Notes under the pieces: generated by a model | What the model saw: only the letters and a program-made list of their open reading frames with translations | The model's database searches: none | What the model was told of the DNA's origin: nothing | Program-made: the position numbers and the translations under genes | Assembly: GCA_003576535.1 (NCBI GenBank) | Contig: QXCQ01000152.1 | Location: 47,752 to 92,876 of the forward strand | DNA from: Nakamurella silvestris | GTDB lineage: Bacteria > Actinomycetota > Actinomycetes > Mycobacteriales > Nakamurellaceae | Reading direction: 5' to 3' | Length of the DNA: 45,125 nt | In this document: positions 15,480-23,548 of the stretch, piece by piece | How the letters are laid out: every line of letters begins with the position of its first letter | Numbering within the stretch: position 1 is the first letter of the stretch

Positions 15480-16994
15480 GTGGACGATCAGCAGCGCGAC
15501 CGCACGGCGACATCGCCGACCCGGGTCCGGGCCGGCGATCCGGCGCAACCAGGCCAGGGCACCTTCCGCAGCCTGCGGATCTTCAACTACCGCGTCTGGG
15601 CCGGCGGTGCCATCGTTTCCAATGTCGGTACCTGGATGCAGCGCACCGCCCAGGACTGGATCGTCCTCACCCAGCTGACGCACCACAGCGCCACTGCCGT
15701 GGGAGTCGTGCTGGCCCTGCAGTTCGCCCCGCAGATGTTGTTGCTGCCCTTCACCGGTCTGGCCGCCGACCAACTCGACCGGCGCAGACTGCTGATGGTC
15801 ACCCAGGCCACCATGGGCATCCTCGCCCTGGGTCTGGGCCTGCTCACGGTCACCGGTGCGGTGCAACTGTGGCAGGTCTACGTCTTCGCCTTCCTGCTCG
15901 GCTGCGCGACCGCCTTCGATTCACCTGCCCGGCAGACCTTCGTCTCCGATCTGGTCGCCGGGCCGGACCTGGCGAATGCCGTTGCACTGAACTCGACCTC
16001 CTTCAACCTGGCCAGGCTGATCGGTCCGGCCGTGGCCGGTGTGCTGATCGGGATCGTGGGGTCCGGCTGGGTCTTCCTGATCAATTTCCTCACCTTCGGC
16101 GCGGTGCTCACCTCGCTGAAATTCCTGCGCACCAACGAGTTGCATATGCACGAACGCTCCGTCCGCAGGCCCGGGGACTTCCTCGACGGCTTCCGCTACA
16201 TCCGGTCGCGGCCGGATCTGACGGTGATCCTGGTGATGCTGTTCCTGATCGGCACCTTCGGCCTGAACTTCCCGATCTACCTGTCCACGATGTCGGTGGG
16301 GGTCTTCCACTCCGGTGCGAGCGCCTACGGGGTGCTCACCTCGGTGATGGCGGTCGGATCGGTGATCGGCGCGTTGCTGGCCGCCCGACGGGCGCGGCCA
16401 CGTCTTGCCCTGCTGCTCGCCGGCTCCGCGGTCTTCGGGGTCGGACTCGGACTCGCCGCCGTCGCACCCACCTTTTGGTTGTTCGCCCTGGTCCTGGTCG
16501 CCGTGGGGGTGGCCTCGCAGACGCTGACCACCACCGCCAACAGCCTGATCCAACTGACCACCGACCACGCCATGCGGGGCAGGGTCATTGCCATCCTGCT
16601 GGCGGTGACCCTCGGCGGTACGCCGATCGGGGCACCCATCGCCGGTTGGGTGTCGGACACGTGGGGGCCGCGGTGGTCGCTGGGGGTCGGCGCGCTGTCG
16701 GGCCTGGCCGCAGCGGCCCTGTGCCTCGTCTACCTGCGTCGGTTCGAGGGACTGCGCTGGCGGTTGAGCGGTGGCCGGCTACGGATGGGCATGGTGGAGA
16801 AGGACTATCGTCCCGAGTCTGCCGAGCTCGCCGAGGTCGCGGGTCCTGGGGGTGCGGTTCCCGAGGTCGCGGGTGCCGCATCGGTGACCAGTTCGGCGAT
16901 GTACCGGATCAAGGTGCCCACCTCGGGGTGGGTGGCGGACTCGGGCCACACCAGCCAGACCGGCAGGGCCGGGCCGTCGGTCAACGGCAGGTAG
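15480..16994 (+). CDS. MFS transporter, EntS/TetV-like (MFS_3) exporter
   Basis: This 504-residue protein starts with a polar tail and then LRIFNYRVWAGGAIVSNVGTWMQRTAQDWIVLTQLT, the hallmark of the MFS_3 (transmembrane secretion effector/EntS-like) branch. Further marks are LPFTGLAADQLDRRRLL between helices two and three, and DSPARQTFVSDLVAGPDLANAVALNS in the first half. The branch contains siderophore and drug exporters; the substrate here is unknown. GTG 15480 follows a weak AAGAG. The membrane domain ends near residue 425. The last 60 or so residues form a low-complexity tail that runs 190 bases into the 3' end of the convergent LysR gene, so the original stop may have been lost. The palindrome just upstream implies inducible expression. 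Confidence 0.88.
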   Translation: MDDQQRDRTATSPTRVRAGDPAQPGQGTFRSLRIFNYRVWAGGAIVSNVGTWMQRTAQDWIVLTQLTHHSATAVGVVLALQFAPQMLLLPFTGLAADQLDRRRLLMVTQATMGILALGLGLLTVTGAVQLWQVYVFAFLLGCATAFDSPARQTFVSDLVAGPDLANAVALNSTSFNLARLIGPAVAGVLIGIVGSGWVFLINFLTFGAVLTSLKFLRTNELHMHERSVRRPGDFLDGFRYIRSRPDLTVILVMLFLIGTFGLNFPIYLSTMSVGVFHSGASAYGVLTSVMAVGSVIGALLAARRARPRLALLLAGSAVFGVGLGLAAVAPTFWLFALVLVAVGVASQTLTTTANSLIQLTTDHAMRGRVIAILLAVTLGGTPIGAPIAGWVSDTWGPRWSLGVGALSGLAAAALCLVYLRRFEGLRWRLSGGRLRMGMVEKDYRPESAELAEVAGPGGAVPEVAGAASVTSSAMYRIKVPTSGWVADSGHTSQTGRAGPSVNGR

Positions 16995-17731
16995 ACGACA
17001 CCGGGGTGGGGGTAGGCGGATTCGGTGGCCGTCGAGGTGACCCCGACGGCCAGACCCGCCGCGACGACGACCAGCCATTCGTCGGTGTTGTGGACCGGCA
17101 CCACCTCCGAGGGTCGGGCGGCCGGCGGCCACAGGTCCACTGTCGTCGTGCCGGAACGGCTGTTCAGCGCCAACGGGAACCGGGCAAGGTCGGCCAGGGT
17201 CACCGAGTCGCGGGATGCGAGTTCGTTGTCCGCCGCCACCACCGCAAGCCGGGGCTCCAGCAGGATGCGTCGATGCCGCCAGGGGCCGGGTGGAAGCGTA
17301 CCGCGCAGTATGACGACATCGGCTGACCCCGTTGCCAGACCGGCGGTCTCGTCGTCTATCCGGCGGAGCTCCAGCGGCGTCTCGGGGTGGTCCCTCTTCC
17401 AGCCGCGGACCAGTGCGCTCGTCCGGTCGCCCAGGGCCGACCAGGCTTGTCCGAGCCGGATGGGCCACCGGCCCAGGCCGGCCGGATCGAAGACACCGTC
17501 CACCGCCGCCAGCGCGGCCGCTGCCCGCGGACGGTAGAGCACACCCGCTGCCGTCAGGTGCAGGTGATGGGTGGAACGGTCCACCAGTGAGACCCCGAGG
17601 TGGGTCTCCAGCTGGCGCAGGGTCCGCGAGACCACGGACTGGCTCAGCCGCAGCACCTCGGCGGCCCGGGTGATGTTCTCCTCCTCGGCGACGGCGAGGA
17701 AACAGCGGAGGTGGCGCAACTCCATGGTCAT
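16805..17731 (-). CDS. LysR-family regulator (copy 1), divergent from an EamA exporter
   Basis: This 308-residue regulator starts MTMELRHLRCFLAVAEEENITRAAEVLRLSQSVVSRTLRQLE, the standard LysR winged helix. The effector domain begins near residue 85 with WPIRLGQAWSALGDRTSALVRGWKRDHP. Two ATGs (17731 and 17725) are possible starts. The ORF could extend further upstream, but the helix-turn-helix would then sit too far in. The start codon overlaps a perfect palindrome (17730-17744) in the gap shared with the EamA gene, so the protein probably controls that exporter and itself. The C-terminal tail (SGTAPPGPATSASSADSGR) overlaps the convergent MFS gene. The effector domain is clearly related to the second LysR at 26938. 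Confidence 0.92.
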   Translation of the reverse strand: MTMELRHLRCFLAVAEEENITRAAEVLRLSQSVVSRTLRQLETHLGVSLVDRSTHHLHLTAAGVLYRPRAAAALAAVDGVFDPAGLGRWPIRLGQAWSALGDRTSALVRGWKRDHPETPLELRRIDDETAGLATGSADVVILRGTLPPGPWRHRRILLEPRLAVVAADNELASRDSVTLADLARFPLALNSRSGTTTVDLWPPAARPSEVVPVHNTDEWLVVVAAGLAVGVTSTATESAYPHPGVVYLPLTDGPALPVWLVWPESATHPEVGTLIRYIAELVTDAAPATSGTAPPGPATSASSADSGR

Positions 17732-17744
17732 GCTCCAAGAGCAT
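17730..17744. promoter_or_regulatory. LysR operator-like palindrome
   Basis: ATGCTC-CAA-GAGCAT is perfectly symmetric and overlaps the LysR start codon, 57 bases before the EamA ATG. A possible -10 box of the EamA gene, TAACGT (17789-17794), lies seven bases before its ATG. Confidence 0.5.
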
Positions 17745-17801
17745 AACCACGGTCGAAATCGCATTTCACAGGCTTCCGCCCGAGTTCCTAACGTAGGAGC
17801 C

Positions 17802-18782
17802 ATGACCGCCCTGGAGATCGCTCCCCGAGACGTCCCGGCAACCAGCTCACGGGTGCTGCTCGGTGGCATCGGACTGGTGCTCTGCAGTCAGTTGTCCCTG
17901 CAGTTCGGCGCGGCGGTGGCGGTCTCCCTGTTCCCCCGGGCCGGAACGATGGGGGTGGTGTCCGCGCGGCTGGGGATCGCAGCACTGTTGATGCTGGTGC
18001 TGTTCCGGCCCCGGCTGCGCGGCTACGGCCGCCGGGACTGGGGCACGATCGTGGCCTTCGGGATCGCTCTGGCCGGGATGAACTTCCTGTTCTACCAGGC
18101 GATCTCGCGGATCCCGATGGGCGCGGCCGTGACCATCGAGGTGCTCGGGCCGCTCCTGCTGTCGGTGCTCGCCGCCCGTCGGCTGGTCAGCTGCCTGTGG
18201 GCGGCGCTCGCCTTCGTCGGGGTCGCGCTGCTGGGCCGGGCGGGGTTCGACAGCCTGAACGTGCCCGGGGTGGCTTTCGCGCTGGCCGCCGGGGTGCTCT
18301 GGGCGAGCTACATCGTGTTGTCCCAACGCACCGGCCACCGGTTCCCGAAGACCGACGGTCTTGCCCTGGCCATGGCGGTGTCGGCGGTGATCACGGTCCC
18401 GCTGGGGGTGGTCAGTGCCGGAAGCGCGCTGTTCCATCCCGCGGTGCTCGGTCTCGGCACCCTGGTCGCTCTGCTGTCCTCGGCCCTGCCCTACACCCTC
18501 GAACTGCGAGCGTTGCGCAGGCTTCCGGCCGGAACCTTCGCCGTGATGATGAGTCTGTCCCCGGCCTTCGCCGCCGCCGGCGGTTTCCTGGTTCTCGGTC
18601 AGCGGCTGAACCTGCTGGAGGCGGTCGCGATCGTGCTGGTGGTGATCGCGACGGCCGGTGCCGTGCGGTCCGCCGGCCGAGCGGCACCTGCCCTCGAACC
18701 GCCGGCCGAGAGGTCGACGGCGACGGGTTGCGCACCGCCGTCCTCGTCACCACCACCCAGGTCCGACCCGGGGCAGGTGTGA
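17802..18782 (+). CDS. EamA/RhtA-type exporter (copy 1)
   Basis: This 326-residue protein has ten hydrophobic helices in two EamA repeats. Diagnostic stretches are GGIGLVLCSQLSLQFGAAVAVSLFPRAGTMGVVSARLG, then FLFYQAISRIPMGAAVTIEVLGPLLLSVL in the first repeat and ALPYTLELRALRRLPAGTFAVMMSLSPAFAA in the second. This RhtA-like branch exports amino acids such as threonine or homoserine, or other small metabolites, across the plasma membrane. ATG 17802 has AGGAG very close upstream, and a possible -10 box suggests an almost leaderless message. The divergent LysR gene is the likely regulator. A Pro/Ser-rich cytoplasmic tail of about 45 residues ends the protein. The convergent transglutaminase gene starts its 3' end ten bases later, leaving no room for a separate terminator. 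Confidence 0.9.
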   Translation: MTALEIAPRDVPATSSRVLLGGIGLVLCSQLSLQFGAAVAVSLFPRAGTMGVVSARLGIAALLMLVLFRPRLRGYGRRDWGTIVAFGIALAGMNFLFYQAISRIPMGAAVTIEVLGPLLLSVLAARRLVSCLWAALAFVGVALLGRAGFDSLNVPGVAFALAAGVLWASYIVLSQRTGHRFPKTDGLALAMAVSAVITVPLGVVSAGSALFHPAVLGLGTLVALLSSALPYTLELRALRRLPAGTFAVMMSLSPAFAAAGGFLVLGQRLNLLEAVAIVLVVIATAGAVRSAGRAAPALEPPAERSTATGCAPPSSSPPPRSDPGQV

Positions 18783-18792
18783 TCCACCGCCC

Positions 18793-19596
18793 TCAGCCCA
18801 GGGTGACCAGGTCGACCACGTTGTCGGTCGGCAGGTCACCGGCCACCGTTGCCTGGATCTCGGTGCGCCGCAGCACGAGTCCACCACCGTAGTTCGTCAT
18901 GAAGGCGGTGTCGGCGGCGTCCCGGCCGGTGGCGATACGCAGCAGGCTGGCCCGCGGGCCGAGCAGGGTCGCGTCCACGACGTACCAGACACCGTCGAGA
19001 CAGGCCTCGGCCACGGCGTGGAAGTCCATCGGGTCGATCCCCGGGGCGTAGACGGCGACCAGCCGGGCCGGCACCTGCAGGGAGCGCAGCAGGGCCACCA
19101 CCAGATGGGCGTAGTCGCGGCAGACCCCGCGCCCGGCCAGCAGGGTGTCGATGGCACCGTCGATGGGGTCGCTGCTGCCGGGAACGTAGTCGAGCCTGGT
19201 ACCGACCCAGGAGGATACGGCGGCGAGAAGGTCGGCCGGGTCGTCGATCCCGGCGAACTCCGTGCGGGCGAACCCGGCGATCCGGTCGGACTCGGCGTAC
19301 CTGCTCGGCCAGAGGTAGGTGTGCAGGTCCAGCTCGTCGACCGGCGCCGGGGCCTGTCGACCCTCGACATCGGCCTGGTAGGTGACGACCAGGTCCCCGG
19401 GTGGTGCCTGGACCACGTGCAACCGCGTCCCGGTGACACCGATGACCTCGGTGCGGGCCAACGGTTTTCCGTTGACCTTGACCGAGAGCTCCTCGGCCAC
19501 GGCGGCACCGGGCAGCGCGGCGACAGCCACCTGCAGGACCACTCGGGTGGTGGCGAACACTTCGGCTTCGAGCCGACAGGCGACGGAACGGTTCAT
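18793..19596 (-). CDS. Transglutaminase-like cysteine protease-fold protein
   Basis: This 267-residue protein has an N-terminal beta-domain (residues 1-95) typical of bacterial transglutaminase-like proteins, followed by the papain-like core. The catalytic triad is visible as Cys159 in GRGVCRDYAHL, His193 in MDFHAVAEA and Asp208 in WYVVDATL. There is no signal peptide, so it is cytoplasmic. Family members act as peptidases, amidases or transamidases, and the target is unknown. ATG 19596 is chosen for the start because MNRSVACRLEAEV begins the first strand. GGCGGG just upstream is a poor ribosome site, and a longer frame starts at 19632. It follows the SfnG-type gene by 52 bases on the same strand and may be the third gene of that operon. 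Confidence 0.87.
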   Translation of the reverse strand: MNRSVACRLEAEVFATTRVVLQVAVAALPGAAVAEELSVKVNGKPLARTEVIGVTGTRLHVVQAPPGDLVVTYQADVEGRQAPAPVDELDLHTYLWPSRYAESDRIAGFARTEFAGIDDPADLLAAVSSWVGTRLDYVPGSSDPIDGAIDTLLAGRGVCRDYAHLVVALLRSLQVPARLVAVYAPGIDPMDFHAVAEACLDGVWYVVDATLLGPRASLLRIATGRDAADTAFMTNYGGGLVLRRTEIQATVAGDLPTDNVVDLVTLG

Positions 19597-19648
19597 CCCG
19601 CCGAGACTGCACTGCCGGCCCGAAGACCGCAAGGGCCGACGGCCAAGG

Positions 19649-20689
19649 TCACGCCGGGGAGTTTCCTCCGCGTCGGACCAAGGGGATGACCTGCTCGGCG
19701 AACCGCTCGAGTTCGCTGAGCATCGGCGAGAACTGCAGCAGCAGCACGTCCACCCCGACCTTCTCGAACTCCACGATCCTGGCGGCGACCTGCTCGGGGG
19801 TGCCGACCAGGTTCGGCCGCAGGCCTCGGTTGGAGACCGAGTAGTCCTTCAGATCCACTGCCGTGTCCAACTGGGACTTGGTGACGAAGTCCTGGTAGGA
19901 GTCGTAGGCCGCGCCCTCGCGGACATCGGTGATCCGGTCCAGCTCGGCCAGCGCCTCGGCCTCGGTGTCCCGGACGATGACGTAGGCGGCCATGCCGAAG
20001 TGCGCGAAGGGGGCGTGCCCCTTCTCCGCGCGACGGCGACGCATGTCGGTGATCTTGGTGTCGAGCTCCTCGACCGTGCCGCCGTGGGTGAGGTAGGCCT
20101 CGGCGAAGTTCGAGATGGCGTTCCGGCCGGCCTCGCTCTCGCCACCGGCGTAGATCAGCGGCTGCACCGACGGTTTCGGCTCGAGGTAGGTGCCGTCCAA
20201 CTGGTAGTTGGCACCGTCATGGCTGAACGGGGTCTGAGACCACAGGCCGCGCAGGACATCGACGTACTCCTGGGTGACGGCGTACCGGTCGTCGTGCTTC
20301 TTGAACGGGACGCCGTACTGACGCGCCTCCTCGGCCCACCAGGCCGACACGAGGTTCAAGGTGAAGCGGCCGCCGGCGATCTCCTGGATCGTGGCCGCCT
20401 GTTTCGCCGTCAGGGCCGGTGGGTGGTAGCTCGGCCGCAGGGCCGTCATGATCTCGATCTTCGAGGTGACGGCCGCGACGGCCGCGGTCAGCGCCCAGGC
20501 GTCGAGGGCCGGTCCGGCGTAGCCCTTGATGTCGTTCAGGTTCAGCTCAGGGATCAGTGTCAGGTCGAAGCCGACCCGCTCGGCCGTCTGGGAGATCAAC
20601 TTGATGTGTTCGAACGTCAGTGGTGTGTTCTCGTCGGCGACATTCCTGAGCCAACCGCCGAAAATCGGGGTCCAGTAACCAAATCTCAT
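19649..20689 (-). CDS. SfnG-like FMNH2-dependent dimethylsulfone monooxygenase (LLM class)
   Basis: This 346-residue luciferase-like protein begins MRFGYWTPIFGGWLRNVADE and continues FDLTLIPELNLNDIKGYAGPALDAW, the pattern I know from SfnG. The other family marks are SYHPPALTAKQAATIQEIAGGRFTLNLVSAWWAEEARQYGVPF and LIYAGGESEAGRN. SfnG and its SsuD relatives use reduced FMN and oxygen to break carbon-sulfur bonds, releasing sulfite or sulfinate in sulfur starvation. Without the usual ssu or sfn partners here, the true substrate is uncertain. ATG 20689 has AAAGG eight bases upstream. The gene starts 11 bases after an ATP-grasp ligase on the same strand, an arrangement that implies a shared pathway. 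Confidence 0.85.
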   Translation of the reverse strand: MRFGYWTPIFGGWLRNVADENTPLTFEHIKLISQTAERVGFDLTLIPELNLNDIKGYAGPALDAWALTAAVAAVTSKIEIMTALRPSYHPPALTAKQAATIQEIAGGRFTLNLVSAWWAEEARQYGVPFKKHDDRYAVTQEYVDVLRGLWSQTPFSHDGANYQLDGTYLEPKPSVQPLIYAGGESEAGRNAISNFAEAYLTHGGTVEELDTKITDMRRRRAEKGHAPFAHFGMAAYVIVRDTEAEALAELDRITDVREGAAYDSYQDFVTKSQLDTAVDLKDYSVSNRGLRPNLVGTPEQVAARIVEFEKVGVDVLLLQFSPMLSELERFAEQVIPLVRRGGNSPA

Positions 20690-20700
20690 CGGTGGGCCTT

Positions 20701-21684
20701 TCAGCGGAGAAGGGAGAGTTCGTTGCCGAGGAAACGGGCGACCCTGCGCGCGGCGGAGATCTCCTCGGCGGCCTCGACAGCGGGGTTGTAGTTGGTGTTG
20801 GTGTTGACGTCGTAGGTGACGAGTCGACCGTCGGTGGTTTCGATGAATTCGACACCGGCGATCTCGATGCCGGTGGCGGCCAGGAGGGCCTCGAGCTCCA
20901 CGATCAGCGGCGTGTGGGCGTCGATGTCCTCCCGCCGCCGGAACAGAGAGTTCTCGGCCCCGGTGCCTGGCACCTCACAGGCGGCAGGGGCGAAACCCTG
21001 CGCCGGCACGGCACAGGCCTCGGCCGGGCACAGCTCGAAACTGCCGGCCGCGGTGTCGACCCGAACGGCGTAGGCGAACCGGCCCCCGATGAACTCGACC
21101 CGGGTGATGCAGGGCTCCGCTGCGGTGAGGTACTCCTGCAGCAGGGTGATGTCGTCCGCCGACTCCTCGAACTCGCCTCCACCGACGTAGGTGTCGAATT
21201 CGGCGTGGCTGTCGAAGCGGCGGACCCCCAGGCCCTTGCCGCCCTGGTTGTGTTTGGTGATGAAGGGCGGGGTGAACTCGCGCGCCCGGTCGGACAGGTC
21301 GGCCCGGCCGAAGACGGCGACGGTCCGGGGGACCTCGATCCGGGCGGAGCTCAGGGCCAGATGTTGGGCGACCTTGCTCACCTCCAGCTCGAGGACCTCG
21401 CTGCCGTTGATCACTCGCCGACCGGCTGCTTCCAGCCACCGCAGGACAGCCCGGGCGTAGTCCTTCGCGAACGGGTTGCCCCTGGTGTGGGAGGAGGCGC
21501 TCAAGCGGGACCAGAAGACACCCTCCGGCGGGGGCTGGGACAGATCGATGGAACCGGAGGTCAACGACCATTCCTTCAAGGGAACACCTTCGAGATCGAA
21601 GGCGGCCTGGAAAGGTGGGATCCAGTCGGGGTTCTCGTGCAGGACGTACACCGCCGGACCTGCGGTTTCGGGCAACGGGGACAT
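20701..21684 (-). CDS. ATP-grasp ligase, RimK-like
   Basis: This 327-residue protein has the ATP-grasp arrangement. It carries a pre-grasp region (residues 1-110) with SSHTRGNPFAKDYARAVLRWLEAAGRRVING, then the glycine-rich loop FITKHNQGGKGLGVRRFDS, the hinge LLQEYLTAAEPCITRVEFIGGRFAYAVRVD, and the metal site VEFIETTDGRLVTYDVNTNTNYNPA. Such enzymes activate a carboxylate with ATP and join it to an amine or thiol. The acceptor is unknown. Three Cys residues in the lid region (ELCPAEACAVPAQGFAPAACEV) are unusual. No good ribosome site precedes ATG 21684, and the frame stays open upstream with plausible codons, so the start is uncertain. The SfnG-like gene follows by 11 bases in one operon. Confidence 0.85.
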   Translation of the reverse strand: MSPLPETAGPAVYVLHENPDWIPPFQAAFDLEGVPLKEWSLTSGSIDLSQPPPEGVFWSRLSASSHTRGNPFAKDYARAVLRWLEAAGRRVINGSEVLELEVSKVAQHLALSSARIEVPRTVAVFGRADLSDRAREFTPPFITKHNQGGKGLGVRRFDSHAEFDTYVGGGEFEESADDITLLQEYLTAAEPCITRVEFIGGRFAYAVRVDTAAGSFELCPAEACAVPAQGFAPAACEVPGTGAENSLFRRREDIDAHTPLIVELEALLAATGIEIAGVEFIETTDGRLVTYDVNTNTNYNPAVEAAEEISAARRVARFLGNELSLLR

Positions 21685-21813
21685 ATGTGGTGGACCGTTC
21701 GTCTCGAGCCAGGACGCGACCCATGTCTGAAGGTGTCGCGCCGCGGTCCCCTCGGCAGCCGACTGCCATGGTTTCCTGACTGATCCTATCCGGATGGCTC
21801 GTCCTGCCGGAAA

Positions 21814-22401
21814 TCAGTTCCGGACGCAGGAATGCCGGCTACGGATGCCGTCGACGATCAGGCCAAGGCCGAACTCGAAGGATCCCGGGTCCGACCCCTG
21901 TGCCGGTGCCGCGGGCACCGGGGCGTCGATGGCACCGACGCTGTTGGCCTGGAGCTGTTGCTGTTCGCCGGAGACGTGCCCGAACACGAAATGCAGGATC
22001 GTGAGCGCGGCGGCGTGGGCGAACGGGGGAGCGAAGCCACCGGCGGCGACCGCCCTGGTCAACGCCTCCTCCGGTCCGGCCGCGCCGAGGCCGAAGGCGT
22101 GCACCGTGGAGATCAGCTCCGCCCCGTCGCGATAGGTGAGCAGGGTGTCCCGGAGCATGCGCGCCCGTTCGGTGGTCTGCGTGTCCCAGGCCAAGGCATC
22201 CAGGTCGCGGACCGGTGCCCGGCCGAGGATCTCCTCGGCCATGGCCGCCAGCAGGGTCTGCTTGTTCTGGAAATGCCAGTAGAGGGCGCTGGGCTGCACA
22301 CCCAAGGAACCGGCCAGCCGGCGCATCGACAGGTCCGCCAGGCCGTAGTCGTCGAGGATGCCGATAGCCGCGGCGACCACATCCGTTGCGCTGTGTCGCA
22401 T
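21814..22401 (-). CDS. TetR-family regulator, BioQ-like, divergent from bioY
   Basis: This 195-residue protein has the TetR helix-turn-helix at residues 8-50 (DVVAAAIGILDDYGLADLSMRRLAGSLGVQPSALYWHFQNKQTLL). Its C-terminal ligand domain of TetR_C_1 type contains HAFGLGAAGPEEALTRAVAAGGF and ILHFVFGHVSGEQQQL. It faces bioY across a gap with two TGAAC-ACC-GTTCA operators. In other actinobacteria a TetR regulator, BioQ, controls biotin genes, and I recall a TGAAC/GTTCA-type site for it. The role of biotin repressor is therefore inferred from location plus operator. ATG 22399-22401 starts just before the first helix; the nearest ribosome site (GGAG) is 12 bases away, so a longer start is possible. 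Confidence 0.85.
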   Translation of the reverse strand: MRHSATDVVAAAIGILDDYGLADLSMRRLAGSLGVQPSALYWHFQNKQTLLAAMAEEILGRAPVRDLDALAWDTQTTERARMLRDTLLTYRDGAELISTVHAFGLGAAGPEEALTRAVAAGGFAPPFAHAAALTILHFVFGHVSGEQQQLQANSVGAIDAPVPAAPAQGSDPGSFEFGLGLIVDGIRSRHSCVRN

Positions 22402-22463
22402 CTGGACCTGAACTCCTTCGACGTCCTCGGCCGTGGCCGAGGGGGCCGGCCCCGGAGGCCCGG

Positions 22464-22526
22464 GTTGACGTCGGAAGAAATCTATCACTAACCTGAACAC
22501 CGTTCACCTGAACACCGTTCAGGTGT
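22464..22526 (+). promoter_or_regulatory. Promoter and duplicated BioQ-type operator before bioY
   Basis: Two copies of TGAACACCGTTCA (22494-22506 and 22509-22521) lie 15 bases apart. The second copy extends to a perfect 9-bp inverted repeat, CACCTGAAC-ACC-GTTCAGGTG (22506-22526). TTGACG near 22465 and TAACCT about 18 bases on could be the bioY promoter, with the operators covering the start point. The gap also serves the divergent TetR gene. Confidence 0.75.
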
Positions 22527-22564
22527 GGTGCGCCCCCGAGGCCCGAACCAGAAAAAGGATTCCC

Positions 22565-23161
22565 ATGAGTTCAGCTGTCGTCCGTTCCTCCGCCCCTGTG
22601 CTGGCGGACCTGATCCCCGGTGCCAAGGTGCGGGACGCCGTCCTGGTGCTGGGGGGCACCGGTCTCATCACCGTGGCGGGACAGATCGCCATCCCGTTGC
22701 CGTTCACCCCGATCCCGTTGTCCCTGGCCACCTTCGCCGTCATCCTCACCGGCGCCGCCCTCGGTCCGGCGCGAGCGGCCGGCAGCGCCCTGCTCTACCT
22801 GGCGCTGGGGGTGGCGGGTGTCCCGCTCTTCGCCCATCAGGCCTCCGGTTGGGCGTTCGCCTCCTTCGGTTACATCATCGGGTACGTCCTGGCGGCCGTT
22901 CTGGTGGGACATCTCGCCCGCCGGCGGGCCGACCGTACCGTTGCGGCCACTGTCGCCATGGCAGCCCTGGGTTCGTTGGTGATCTATGCGGTCGGCCTGC
23001 CTTGGCTGATGTCCTATGTCGGAGTCGGCCTGGGCAAGGGACTTTCCCTCGGCGTGACACCGTTCCTGATCGGAGATCTGATCAAGGCGGTGGCGGCGGC
23101 GCTCGTGCTGCCGGCGGCCTGGAAGATCGTGGACCGGGTCTCCGGAAGCACTGATAGCTGA
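22565..23161 (+). CDS. bioY: Biotin transporter BioY (ECF S component)
   Basis: This 198-residue membrane protein has six helices with the BioY pattern. VLVLGGTGLITVAGQIAIPLPFTPIPLSLATFAVILTGAALGP is the signature first part. It is followed by RAAGSALLYLALGVAGVPLFA, then FASFGYIIGYVLAAVLVG. The C-terminal part is LGKGLSLGVTPFLIGDLIKAVAAALVLPAAWKIV. BioY captures biotin in the plasma membrane and works with ECF ATPases (BioM/BioN), which are not in this window. It could act alone or share energising modules. ATG 22565 has AAAGGA at good spacing. It is divergent from the TetR gene with paired operators in the gap, and a strong terminator follows 24 bases after the stop. Confidence 0.95.
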   Translation: MSSAVVRSSAPVLADLIPGAKVRDAVLVLGGTGLITVAGQIAIPLPFTPIPLSLATFAVILTGAALGPARAAGSALLYLALGVAGVPLFAHQASGWAFASFGYIIGYVLAAVLVGHLARRRADRTVAATVAMAALGSLVIYAVGLPWLMSYVGVGLGKGLSLGVTPFLIGDLIKAVAAALVLPAAWKIVDRVSGSTDS

Positions 23162-23185
23162 AAAGTCCCTTCCCGGTAACGGATA

Positions 23186-23225
23186 TCGCGCCCCCGAACA
23201 CACTCGGGGGCGCGATTTTTGTTTT
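23186..23225 (+). terminator. Rho-independent terminator of bioY
   Basis: TCGCGCCCCCGA (23186-23197) pairs perfectly over 12 bp with 23204-23215 around ACACAC, followed by TTTTTGTTTT. This is the most canonical intrinsic terminator in the window. Confidence 0.92.
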
Positions 23226-23548
23226 GCGACAGTATTCCTGATAACTTTGATCAAGTTAACGTGGATGAGGGAAGGGCCTCCAGATCTGATGCGGTGCAAC
23301 ATACCCGGCTGGAACAGCTGTTCCGACGGTCGTGCCCGCCTGCAGTACATCTGTCGATGTAGCCACGGGTAGTCGCCGACCGGCGACGTGCGCCCTCCCG
23401 CGATGCGCAACTGCGCTCTCCGGTGTCTTCCGCGCGCCCAATTCCACTTCCGGCCTTTCGGCCGTCACACCCACCGAACCCGGTCGATCAAAGACCGTCA
23501 CGGTTCGAGCACCCGGTTCGAACCGTCACCGAGGAGGTACCACCTGTC
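23226..23548. other. 323-bp leader with no gene, upstream of the SLH protein
   Basis: I see no protein-coding gene here. It contains an AT-rich stretch with AACTTTGATCAAGTT (near 23240-23256), probably promoter or operator, and a small perfect hairpin TACATC-TGTC-GATGTA (about 23344-23359). The long untranslated leader fits a highly expressed, regulated surface protein, but no known riboswitch is recognisable. Confidence 0.45.

Noticed and set aside
20975-21769. 264-codon minus-strand frame with a fair ribosome site (AGGA, ATG 21769)
   Set aside because: It is out of frame with the ATP-grasp gene over nearly all its length and has only Arg/Gly/Pro-rich text after the first few residues. A short leader peptide beginning there cannot be excluded, but no Cys-rich attenuator pattern is visible.
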